A program made the translations under genes and the position numbers. Below are positions 46,793 through 58,221 of a stretch of 64,000 nucleotides of DNA, piece after piece; position 1 is the first letter of the stretch; each line of letters opens with the position of its first letter. Under the pieces are notes generated by a model. It saw nothing but the letters and a program-made list of their open reading frames with translations, did no database searches and was not told where the DNA came from. Origin of the DNA: Aurifilum marmelostoma (taxonomy: Eukaryota; Ascomycota; Sordariomycetes; Diaporthales; Cryphonectriaceae); assembly GCA_027559495.1 (NCBI GenBank), contig JAMXSV010000010.1, positions 2,170,001-2,234,000 on the forward strand, read 5' to 3'.

Positions 46793-49700
46793 ATGGCTTC
46801 CTTCTTCCAGCCTCTACTTTCGGGCGACACGGCCACGCAGACCTGCGGCAATGGCACACAGTGGAAGATCTACTGCAACTCGATCCTGCCCAGCGATGAG
46901 CGTCTCCAGTATTCATACCAATGGATCACTTTTATCATTGCAATAATTGCCCTGGGCGTGCCGACAATACTGGCAATAGGCGAGAGGTCGGCATGGGCCT
47001 TCAGATCGTGGAGAAAGAGGAGAAAAAGGTTCGTTTGTCCGCTCGACAATCTCTTATAGTAGAAGACGAGAATTGATTCTACCATCTTTTCCTATCTGTT
47101 GTTGTTGCTAACACACACTTGTGTCATAGTCGGAACAAAGATGGACCACTGGAGCGGGCAAAACGCATGGAGCCATCGCCATGTGTAGACCTGTCGACGG
47201 TCACGTCGTTTTGTGTCTTTGGCAAGGACAGCCCCGTGCCCAATTTTGGGAAGCTCAACGCCGAGCACGACCTGCTGATCGTGGCACTGCCGTTCCTGAC
47301 GGCTGCTGCCACCCTGGAGGACACCGACCAGGCCTCCTTTTCCGAGACCTCGAGCACCATCGCCGGTGTATCTCCCTCCACGCCCGTGCTGGGCCTCGTC
47401 GACGGCCAGGACCTGGGCATCAGCTCTGCGACGGGGTTCTCCCCCTCGACGACAGTCGATTTCCTCTTCAACGTCTACAACGACAATGCCGTTGTCGGCC
47501 TCGTCCTCGATGTTGGCAATGTGCCCAACCCCGCCCTCACCTTCATCCCCCAGATCCTCATCGGGCTGTGCGAGCTCCAGGTGCCCGTCATCCTGAAGTG
47601 CCACCACGACTCCAGGGTGCTGAGCATGGTGACCAACCTGAAGTTCGTGTCCGGCGTCATCGTGGAGAATGCGTGCATCATGGAGGACGGGTCGAGGAGG
47701 GACTATTTCCGCTCCATCGCCCTGCGCGAGGTCATGGCCAGGTGTGCGGACCAGCGGGTGGAGAGACCTACCTTCTTTGTGGGTTTCCTCGACCGCTGGC
47801 ATGTTCGCCCCTCGGCAGCCGTGGTCAGGCGATCACAGAAGCTGGCCGACCACTTTGCTGCCGCCTTTGAGCACGGCCGAGCCGTGTCTCCGACCGCGTC
47901 TAGCAGCGTGCCCACCAAGCTGCCCCTCAGCCTCAGCGCCTTTGAGTACCTGAGGCGGTCCGAGACGTCAGAGCTGCAGAGCTCCTGGATGCAGCAGAAG
48001 AGGCTCACACACGTGGGCAACGGACGGCGCGACTCCGTCGAGAAGGTGGCCAGCCTGCCGTTTGGCGAGCTGCAGCAGCTCATACCGGACATCGACGAGC
48101 TGCTGAGGCCCCTGTCCCTCCCCGAGGACCTGCAGAACCTCCGGACCGAGCGGCCCATCAAGATCACCCCGCCGGATTATGCTCCATATGCGCCTACCAG
48201 GGAGGACTTTTGGGAGCGCACCTCGCAGGGCGAGCAGATCTCGCCGTCTGGCTGCGTGCCACTCCTCAGCGAGCCCACGGTGGCCCAGCACGACGCCATC
48301 CTGGACACGCAGATCCACCTGCGGACCCTCAAGATGCTGCAGCGCGTCTCCGACGCCGAGCTGACCAAGTTCATCGAGGCCTTCAAGCAGTTCCCTCGCT
48401 CCTCCGACCACTACTCGCTCGTGCAGTCGCTTGTGACGGGCCTCAAGACGCAACAGGTCTTCATCTACAAGGGCCTCGGCAGCGGCTTTACTCTGCCGGA
48501 CAATGCTGCCGAGTTCTGGGGTGTGTCGGTCACACACAAGGTCTCTCACAAGGACCAGCTGCTTCACCCTGACTCGACAGCGAACGAGATTGACATGTTC
48601 ATCTCGCGACGCTGCCCGAGCGACGTGCACACCATCCTGCACACCTGGCTCGCACACCACGATGTTCCCCGTGTTGAGCGCTACGAGGAGGAGCTGCGCT
48701 TCGAGCGGGCGTTGAATTCTTCTTCTTCTTCTTCAGAAGAAGAAGACATCTCGCTGCCCCTGAGCATCCGCCACCAGATCGACAATGCCACGCCGGCAGA
48801 GACGCTGTTCCTGCTGGAGCAGATGAAAGTCTCGAGCCTGACCCACCACTTCAAGTTCGGCATCGAGGAGCAGTGCCGCTCCGTGCTCATCGACCAGACC
48901 TCGCTGCAGTCGTGGAACCACGCTGCCTCCTTTGGCTTCCTCAGCGGCTCCCAGGACATGGAGTCTCTCCTCCGGCGGCGTCTGCAGGACTTTGTGCGTC
49001 TCGGGGCCCAGAAGCTCCCCTCGGTGACCAACCTGCTGCATCTGTACCACCTCGTCGACAGGATCGTCGTCGACGCACTGTTCTCGGCAGACCGCGACAA
49101 GCTCAACACCCTCACCGATGCCCTCCTGCATGCCTACGACCCGTGGAGCTCGTGGACCCACTGCGACCACGTCGACATCAACGCCGATCTGTTTGCCCTG
49201 ATCTTCTTCTCCGCCCTGCGCAAGGGTGCCTTTGAGGATGTCTACATCGAGACCACAGACAGGTGCCCCTTCTTCCTCTCCCAGCGCGACCAGGCTGCCG
49301 TCTTCTCCGAGCTCTGGGCCCTCGGGTCGCAGTGCGAGGCGTACTTTGGCATGCTGCCTCGTGATCTGGGCGAGATCATCTACGACCGCTACCGCGAGTT
49401 CCTCGAGGACCATCCTCCCCCGGTCGGGTTCAAGGACAAGAAGATCATGACTGCCTTTGCCAAGCCCGAGCCTGTCTCTGCTGCCGACGAGGAGATGGGA
49501 CCCGACGGGCCGTCCAGGAAGGATTTTGACATGTCCAAGACGGTCATCAACATCCGCAAGAAGTTTGCCGACTTTGGCGCGCTGTCCATCTTCTGTCTTC
49601 CCGCCATCATCGACATCTTGCTGTTGACGTTTATCGGCAGGGGTCTGTTCATGACTGCGTGGCTGGGCAATGACTACCTCACTGCTGCCTGCTATGCGCT

Positions 49701-52700
49701 CCTCATGTCGCTGCTCATCTCGGCTGGCGTCACGGGCTGGGTGGGCAGCATTGGCAACTACTACATCTGCAACTATGCGTACGACAACATGATTTACTTT
49801 CATGTGCAGCGCTTGTCTGGCGGGTTTGTCATTACCATCCTCGTGGGCATCGTTGGCTTCATCATCTTTACGGTCAAGGACAATGTTTTGTCTGGGATTG
49901 TGTTCTTCCTCTACCTCGTCGCCATCTCGATGTATCTCAACATTCTTGGTAAGCCTCTCTGTCGTCGTTGGCCTGTTCTTGTCATCATCATCGACTGTTC
50001 TTTTGCTGACACTACTTGTCTCCAGGCGTTATGGCGACAATGCATCAGCGTGGAAGCCCCCTCACATCCGGCCGCACTGTCCTGTGGCGGACCATCCCCA
50101 CCTTCTTCCTGTCACCTTTGATCTCCACCTTCTCGCCCGACCACGACCTGCAGATCTACCTGCCTGTGGCGTACGGTTTCCTGTTCCTCATCCTGATCCA
50201 GTACCGCAGCCTCTGTCACGAGTGGTCCACCTGGATGGACCGGATCCCCCGCGTGACGGAGAAGGACATCATGAGCTGGTACAACGCCAAGCTGGAGGCA
50301 GAGACCACCCAGACCATCTCGGACACGGCCTCCGCCGACGAACGCGAGAAGAGCAGGGGCGGCAACACCTCGAGGGCCAAGACGGACGAGCAGGAGATTG
50401 GCGACGTGTCACCCGAGGTCAGGAGGAAGATGGGTCTCCTGGCCTTCCGCCAACAGGTCGAGGCCTACAGCCAAGGCGTGTTTGGTTTTGGGGGCGGCAG
50501 CTCCTCACACGTCGACCCTGTGGTGGCACGTGTAGCCAAAGGCATGCCGTATCTGGACTGGCTCCTGAAGAAGGACGACCCTGCCAGACCACGCGCCGAT
50601 ACCCTGACGCCAGCGTGGTTCGGACAGGTCAACCAGGCGCTCAAGACGCAGGAGCAGATGGCGCAGGGCTTGAAGGAGCACAACATCTTCATCCTGTTCC
50701 GGTACGCCAGGTTTGATATTGGTGTCAGTGTCGGTCTCTTCCTGGTTGCCCTCATGGACCGCTGGGTCAGTATCGTCATGAGTGCCGAGTACGCAACCAT
50801 CAGCGTCTTCATCGACGACACAGCCCGGTACGGCATCTGTTTCGCTATCTTGTACTTCTGCGCGTCTGTCATGACGCTCGACGGCACGCTGCAGAAGTAC
50901 TGGTCTGGCAATTACTCGCTGTCGGACGAGAAGCTGCTGGACCTGGACCACGCAGGAAAGGTCGAGAAGAACTGGGAGAGCAGGCGGCGCAAGAAGTACC
51001 TGAGCGCCCTGTTCGACCTGTTCCAGCGGCTGTTCTTCTGGTTCGGTGTGTCTTGCATCCTGCTCTGGGTGTTTGTGAAAAACGCCGAGGTGGTCATCTT
51101 GTTCTACACCTACTGCATCGCTTACACGGGTGTCATGGTGTTCCAGTTCAACCGCTGCTTCACCACGGACGTCAGCTACCACACTGCCTCGATCCTGATC
51201 AGCGCCGCGGTGGGATTCGTGGTCGGATGCACCATCCACGGTATCTACGGCAACCATGAGCCCTTTTTCACTGATGTCATTGCCCTGAACTCGGCTTCTC
51301 TGCTTGCAGCCGCCCTGACCACGTTTTTCGTGTGGAAGGACCTGCACATGCGGGATTCGACGCGCATCAACAGCAGCAACCCACTGCCTGGTGGCTCTGA
51401 TGCGACAGCGACCTGCTGGACCCAGCCTAGGCTGTCCAACCCCAGCATGGCTGTTTCTGAGACGGCCGAGGTGGTGGCGTGGAAGAACCTGCCCGGAAAC
51501 AAGGTCTCTTCTGCCTCGCACTCGCTCATCTGCGAGAGGATCGCCGAGCTGCTCCGCTTGAGCATTGCCCAGCCAAACCCGCACGCCCAGAACGCGGCAT
51601 GGTCCGAGGATATTCTCAAAGTATCGCTGGAGATGTGGAAGGCAGGGCGGATCGAGCTGAACCTCAGCACGCGCACCGCCTTCATCGATAGAGGGTTTGG
51701 CAGCTCCATGTCCTTTAGCAGATATGACGGCAGCGTGCTCGAGATCTCGACGGGTTACCTTCTCGAGGACGAGGTGGACGTGCCGACGTGGCAGCCTCTG
51801 CTGGCATACTTTGCCACCGAGGCCATCCTATTCCACGTCGCCCGTGCCATCTTCCACATGGACCGCATCCGGGCCATCCAGGCAGAGCACTTCTTGCACG
51901 AGACGGAGCAGATGTCGCGCCGTATCGACTTTGAGCTGTCCACATCCGACCTGCCCACGCTCATGGACATCCAGCGCAAGACGAACCTCAAGCTGATGAA
52001 GTACCTGTGCCTTGGCGTGCACGTCGACACAAAGTGGGCGGATCTTCCTCCCTACGTGCGTCAGGTCATCATGTGCCGCATCCTGGGCGATCCCGTCAGC
52101 GTCTCCCGCGACCTGCACGAGTGGATCGCCACGCACTCCATCGACCTGCAGACGTGCGACTTCCACCTCGAGATCGCGCTGGGCATCTACGAGAAGACGC
52201 TGGAGCGCGAGCACATCAACGCCGAGTACTCGCTCGAGACGGGCACGGCGCCGCTGGCCAAATCAGAGCTGCACTGCTCGCCTGTGCACATTGGCGGGAC
52301 AAAGTACGGCTTTTTCTACAGTTTCGTGTCCAGCGTCGCCTCCATACCGTCCAACTTCACAAAGTGGGTGGGTATCATCACCGGCGCGGGCTCTGACGTC
52401 GAGCGAGAGCTGTGGTACAACGTCCGGTACTGGTACGCCCGCGGCCCGATCCTCTGGGTGATCCTGTCCTTCTGGCGTTTCTGCTGGTTCCTCAAGAACA
52501 TGTGGGTGTACGTGCTGCTCATCTACCACCGCAAGAACCTGGTGCGCATCTCGCGCCTGGCCAAGAAGGGCGCCTCGAGGACGCTGGTCAAGGACAGAGT
52601 CATCATCGAGCAGCCGCGAAAGATCATTACTGGTTTTGCCACGCGCAACGAGCACAACTCCATCAACCTTGAGATCTTTGACAGGGCGCTGTCCACGAAG

Positions 52701-55700
52701 CCTACCGACGTGGAGCCTATCTCGACGGCTGTGTATGGCGACTTTTACCGCCTGGTGAGCCGGCAGGACAAGAAGAAGCCGACGACGACGGGTAACAAGG
52801 AAGACAAGAAGGCCAACACCAACCCGTACGTGCTCTCCACCTTCTTCTTTGCCGAGAGGTCACGCAGCCGGTGGCCCTCATACAAGGAGGTGGTGGACGG
52901 CGACAACTTCAAGCGCTGTTTCTATGACAAGTACGGCCGCGTGACTCACGGCGTCATGAGGTTGGCGTCCAACGACAACGAGAACAACGCAATGACGACG
53001 ACCGAGTACGAGTTCACCTACTCGTACAAGTCCAGCCCCAAGAACAGCCACGAGATCCTCCGCGCCGAGTTCAAGCTGGCCAGGTCTACCGACAACGACA
53101 GCTTTGCCGTGTACTGGGGTGTTCCCCTCCGTGCAGATGTCGGCGCCAAACTCGACTGGGTCCCCTCGGATCGTGTGTGCCGTGTGGTGCGCAAGATCGG
53201 CCGCAAGAGGTACACCACGACCAGCAACTACGCCCATCGCCGCGACCCGACCATGGTGACCATGCTCGAGGACGACAGGGACCACACGCGCTGCATGATC
53301 GCCCAGCCGCCAGAGGTGTTCCCCGAGGAGGCCATCATGCAGACGAGGCCCACGGATGTGGCCTTTGAGAACGACGATCTGTTCATCCGTCATCACCGTG
53401 ACGATGTGCGCCGCATCTTCAAGTATGCCGGTAAACTGCGGAGCGTCAAGTCCTTCTCGACCATCATCAACCCCGGCGCGTGGAGCTACTTCTCCAAGAA
53501 GAAGATCTACACGCGCGTGCCGACCTGGTGGCTGCGGACCGAGCTGTGGAACAACTGGCTCAAGTCCAACTCGCTCGATGGCATCACGGCCTGCTGGATG
53601 GACGAGCTCATCCTGCGCGAGGAGCCGACCCTGCAGAAGTACTGGAGCTACCGGTCCACTGGCCGTCTCACCTCGGCCAAGAAGGTGCTGGACGACAATA
53701 TCGAGCAGATTGTCGCCGCCATCGAGATCGAGAAGGACGTGTCTGAGGTGTGCATGTTGCCCATCAAGGCTGCTGATCTGTATGCCATGGGCCTGGGCAA
53801 AGACGCCAACCAGATGACCACCCGTCCCGAGGACTGCTTCAAGGACACGGCAGATCGTATCTCTGTCATCTTCAACGATGTCGGCTGCTGGCCAGAGTCG
53901 CCTGGTGGCGTGTCCAACTGCCGGCGTGATCTGGTCAACGGACACAGCACCATCCGCAACCACGTGCTGGCCGAGTCTGCCAACGAGTACGGCATTCCTC
54001 GGTTCCAGATCGAGAAGAACGTCCAGTCGCTCAAGATCCTCCCTCTCTGGGGCCTGGACGGCAAGACGCCCAACCATGGTGTCATTGACAACCTGCTGCA
54101 GTCCGAGGTGGACCGCAAGATCGGCAACACGGAGATCCGGCGGGACATCATCGGCACTTTTGTGCCCATCCTGAAGCAGTTCGTCAAGGGAGCTCGGACG
54201 CGCTCCTTCACCCGCCCCGACCTGCTGCATTTCAGCAACGTCATGCTCACCATGTTCAAGTACTTCGAGCACAAGGACTACAACGTCACCTGGAACAGCA
54301 AGGAGGTTGCTGCGGCCTGGGTCGAGGCCTGGCTCGAAGGGTACGATGACCCCAACATCATGGACACCTACGAGTCCTTTGAGCTGTCGCGCCCGACCAT
54401 GACCGACTTCCGCGACGCCATGGCCATCTACAAGTCGTACTTTTTCATCTTCAGCGTGCAGACGCCCGAGAACTGCCCCCAGGTCTTCCAGAGCACCCAC
54501 CACGGCATCAGCAGCCTCTTCGGCATGCTGCTCAAGTACAAGCGCGGCACCACTTTCGGCATCTGGGACCACGCCATCCTCTGGCGCGAGTGCTGTCTCA
54601 ACATCTCCCCCGCCCAGTGCGAGCTGTCCATCCCCGTGCAGACCATGCTGCTGGCCGGCATCGGCCTGGCCACAAGACTGGCCTACTTCCACGCCGATGT
54701 CATCCTCCCCTGCACCTCCTTCTTCAACCCCATCTGGGAGGCCGACCTGGGCACCGACCGCGGCCAGGTCAACCACCGCAACCAGTTCCGCCGCAAGATC
54801 GACCCCATCGTGAACGGTGTCGGCAACATGGACGCCTTCGAGCCCGTCGACCGCGTGCGCACCGAGGTCCCCACCGTCATCATGCTGTCCAACGTGCAGT
54901 TCATCAAGGACGTGCGCACAGCCGTCCTGGCCGCCGACGTGATCATCAACAAGTTCGGCTTCAAGGACTACAAGCTCGTCATCTACGGCGCCCAGGACCG
55001 CGAGCCCCAGTACACCATCGACACCATCAAGCTGATCCAGCAGTGCAAGATGAGCGACAACGTCACCCTGGGCGGCTTCGGCCGGCCCCAGGAGGTCCTC
55101 AAGGACGCCTGGCTGTTTATGAACTCGTCCCTGTCCGAGGGCCTACCTCTCGCCATCGCAGAGGCCGCCCTTGCAGGTGTGCCCATCGTGGCCACCTCGG
55201 TCGGCGCCACCGCGCTCGTGCTCACCGACCCGGACGACCTCAACAAGAAATACGGCGAGGTGGTGCCGCCCAACGACCCTGTCGCCCTGGCCCGCGCCCA
55301 GATCTCCATGCTCTCCATGGTCGGGCCCTGGACCAAGTTCACAGGCGAGGTGGGCGAGAAGGAGGCCGTCCCGGCCTCGCTCTCGCTCCCAGACGTCATC
55401 CAGGACACCGACGTGGCCTGGCTCACGCGCAGGATGTACGAGAAGGCCGAGTTCCGCCGCAAGCTCGGCATGCTGTCGCGCGGGGTGGTCCTCAAGGGCT
55501 TCCACGGGAAGCGCTACCTGCGCGAGCACGAGCAGATGTACTGGATCCAGTGGCACCTGGCCCAGATGCGCGCCGACGAGTCCCTCATGGCCCCGTCCAA
55601 CAGGAGCTTCCGATTCGGCGCACCTGTGCCTCTGCGGTACAGCGATGTCTCCGAGGAGGAGCTGTGGGCTGAGACGGAGGACTTTGGCGTGCTGGACGTG

Positions 55701-56000
55701 ACGCAGTACAGGGGCAACGGCGAGGGAGGCGGCTCGAGAGGGGTGGCTGCTGCTGTTGCCGGCGGAGAAGGCAGTACCAATCCCTATGCCTCCTCGTACT
55801 ACCAGTACCAGGCGGGAGGAACGATGATGAGGAAGAAGAGTATCCGCTGGCAAGAGTTCCCGCCCAGCACGAGGGGTTCCTTTTTGAGTATTGGAAGTTT
55901 CAGTGGGCACGAGGGGAAGAGGTTGAGCAAGGCCCCCAGAAGGCCTTGGATCGAGTCGAGGACGGTTTCTTATGCATCTACCACGGCGGAGGTTGCATAG
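46793..56000 (+). CDS. gtb3: Gtb3-type giant membrane glycosyltransferase (GT4), GAG synthase
   Basis: Exons are 46793-47028, 47130-49948 and 50026-56000; 9030 nt, 3009 residues, phases 2 and 1 matching on both sides of the two GT-AG introns. It has one N-terminal transmembrane helix (about 44-63), then a large soluble region. The first part of that region (about 90-330) has alternating strand-like segments such as VVGLVLDVGN and PVILKCHHDS that suggest a barrel fold. A cluster of hydrophobic helices spans about 898-1470, and one or two further helices lie near 1823-1850. The C-terminal GT4 domain (about 2630-2900) includes VIMLSNVQF, LVIYGAQ, VTLGGFG and the EX7E donor-binding motif in SEGLPLAIAEAALAG. 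Gtb3 is the proposed polymerase/exporter that builds Gal/GalNAc chains from the Uge3 products at the plasma membrane. The frame is intact over 9 kb. The tail after 2900 is Gly/Ser/basic and probably disordered. Confidence 0.9.
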
Positions 56001-56406
56001 TGTATTCTTTCCTTCCGGTCCATTTCATCTCATATTTCTTCTTTGCATTTTTTTTTTTCTTTTCTCTCTACTTCTTTTCTTCTTCTCTTTCGCATCTTGA
56101 GCTCTGCATTGTCCTCACATAAAACAAAGGGGTAAAGCGTTCGGCATGATATCCGGCGTTTATGGTTTCTAGAATATATTCTTTGGGGTCTTTTTTGGTT
56201 GGTTTTTTTTTTTTTTTTTTTTTTCAAAGTCTTACTTATACATTAATATCCAACTACATAGAACATTCATTCCCTTACCGATAATGAGAGCGAAATAATA
56301 TATGCCTTATACCATGAGAAAGAGTCACATTTATTCCCGATGCACCCTCGAATCACACAGACCTGTACCTGTCTGTTGTCTCTATTACTACCACGCTCTT
56401 CCTCTC
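56001..56406. other. Convergent gtb3 / MFS 3' region
   Basis: A 406-nt AT-rich spacer with T-runs near 56048-56058 and 56205-56224. No gene is seen; it presumably holds both polyadenylation regions. Confidence 0.6.
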
Positions 56407-58221
56407 TTATTCTACTGAACCCCTCGTCCCTTTTCTTTCTTCATCCATCCATCCCATATACCACCTCCCCACAATCCTCACATTCATCGTACCTCTCCCC
56501 CTCCCCTCTCTCCCATGCAGCCAAGCCACGCCCCCCAAGAGCAAACTCCCCCCCACCATCATCGCCCCCGCAAAGCCAAACAACCCCTCGAAGCCCGCCC
56601 CACCCCCCCCCTCGATCGCCCCAGCAATCGGCGGTCCCACAAGCGCACTCACCCCAGCAAAAGTAAAAACACACCCGATCCTGGTCCCCAGCGTCCGCAC
56701 GTCCGCCGTCATGGCCGCCACCGCAGGAGGAGGCAGGCTGACGACCCCGCCGTACGCGAACCCGTACAGCAGGGCGACGGCCACGAGCCCGCCGTAGGTG
56801 GTCACGCGGATCCAGGCGAGGGTGATGATGCCTGCCAGGGCCATGAAGAACGGGTATACCCTCAGGGGCCCCAGGCGGTCGCCCAGGAGCGGGGCGAGCA
56901 GGCGGCCTGGGAGGGAGCCGGCGCCTATGATGGCTAGCATGTAGAAGGAGGCGGACTCGGTGGTGTCGAGGGCGAAGTGGGCGAAGGGGCCGGCGTAGAA
57001 GAGGGGGATCTGGGCGCCTAGCCAGCCTATCAGGTTGGTGAGGGCGAAGAGGGTGTCTGTTGTCGGAAGAAAGGTGGTTTGACTGTTACTATTGATTATC
57101 TTTTTCAATGGGGGGGGGGGGGGTGGGGGGGTTATGTAGGGAATAGAGACTTGCAAACGCGGTCCTTGAAGATGGCCTTGTCAAAGAGCTTTCGTCTGCC
57201 CTGTGGTAGAAACATGGGCTTCAAGAGGAGGACGGGGACCAGCGCGGTGCCGAAGATGATGAAGCCGACTGCTCGCACTGCCCAGGGGAAAGTGACCTGG
57301 TAGGTGAGCTGGCGCAGGACGATGGGATATACGACCGCACCTGCGCATCATTATCATCAGCCTAGGTGTATCAACTTCATGTTTCAGGGCCCAGAATATG
57401 AATCAGTTATAATCAAGTCGAGATGACGTCCACTTACCGACTGCGCTCCCTGAAGCAGCAAGGCCATTGGCCAACCCGCGCCTCGTTGTGAAATATGTCG
57501 TGAAAGCCGAGATGCCGGGGAAAAAGAGCAGGCCCATTCCCAGACCACTGCAGACGCCCAGTGACAGGAAGATGGCGTAGTACTCCTTGGATAGGCTGGC
57601 CATCATGAATCCCAGGGAGAGTAACAAGGCCCCTGCCGTGATCAGATAGCGGAGAAACCCCTGGTCATAGAGCGGCCCAGCGATGATTCCCACCTCGATG
57701 AGGAGGAAGACCTGTACTGTCCCAATCCACGAGATGGAGGAGGCCGAGTAGTGTGAGATGAGGTGGCTCTCATAGTAGGTCTGGAAGACTCCGAATGTCA
57801 TGATGAGGCCCCTGTTGGGGTAACCGGATTATTTGAATCATCAGCATAATTTGACACGCATGGAAGAACTCCCAAGCAGGAGGCAACGGTAAAAGCACCA
57901 TCTCCAACAGTGGAGTTCATCGACGCACCATGTATTAAAGTAGACCCAAAACCCTCCAAACACCTGGAGCCAGGCCTGTAGGCCGCCGTTGGGAGGTTTT
58001 GGAAGCATAGCAGGTGGTGTCGACGTGGTTACAGCTGCTGGCATGGGTCCAGCTGATGCTTCTGAGACCTTATCGGGACGTCGCTGTTGAGACGCAATAC
58101 CTGCGTCTGGCTCTGATACAGATGGCTCTGTGATGGTGGCCTTGTCGCTCGCATCAGTTCCCTCCTCTCTTCTCTCGTCCATTTCGATGTGCTTCTCGTT
58201 GAGTGATTTGTCGGTCTCCAT
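56407..58221 (-). CDS. MFS transporter, monocarboxylate (MCT) type
   Basis: The model is complement(56407-57056, 57155-57340, 57438-57811, 57929-58221): four exons, 1503 nt, 500 residues, all phases consistent. The cytosolic N-terminus is rich in Asp/Glu/Ser and Pro (about 80 residues). The MCT-type entry PPNGGLQAWLQVFGGF then leads into twelve expected helices, with MTFGVFQTYYESHL, SWIGTVQVFLL, GPLYDQGFLR, the Arg-rich loop TTRRGLANGLAASGSAVG and GAGSLPGRLLAPLLGDRLG. Fungal members carry carboxylates or unknown metabolites; the substrate is not predictable. The third intron uses a GC donor (GCAAGT) at 57154, with the acceptor before 57056; only this restores the usual KDRVYTLF junction. It is convergent with gtb3 and divergent from the amine oxidase. 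Confidence 0.88.

Noticed and set aside
52878..54776. 632-codon open frame on the minus strand inside gtb3
   Set aside because: Antisense shadow of a GC-rich coding exon; no motif or start context.
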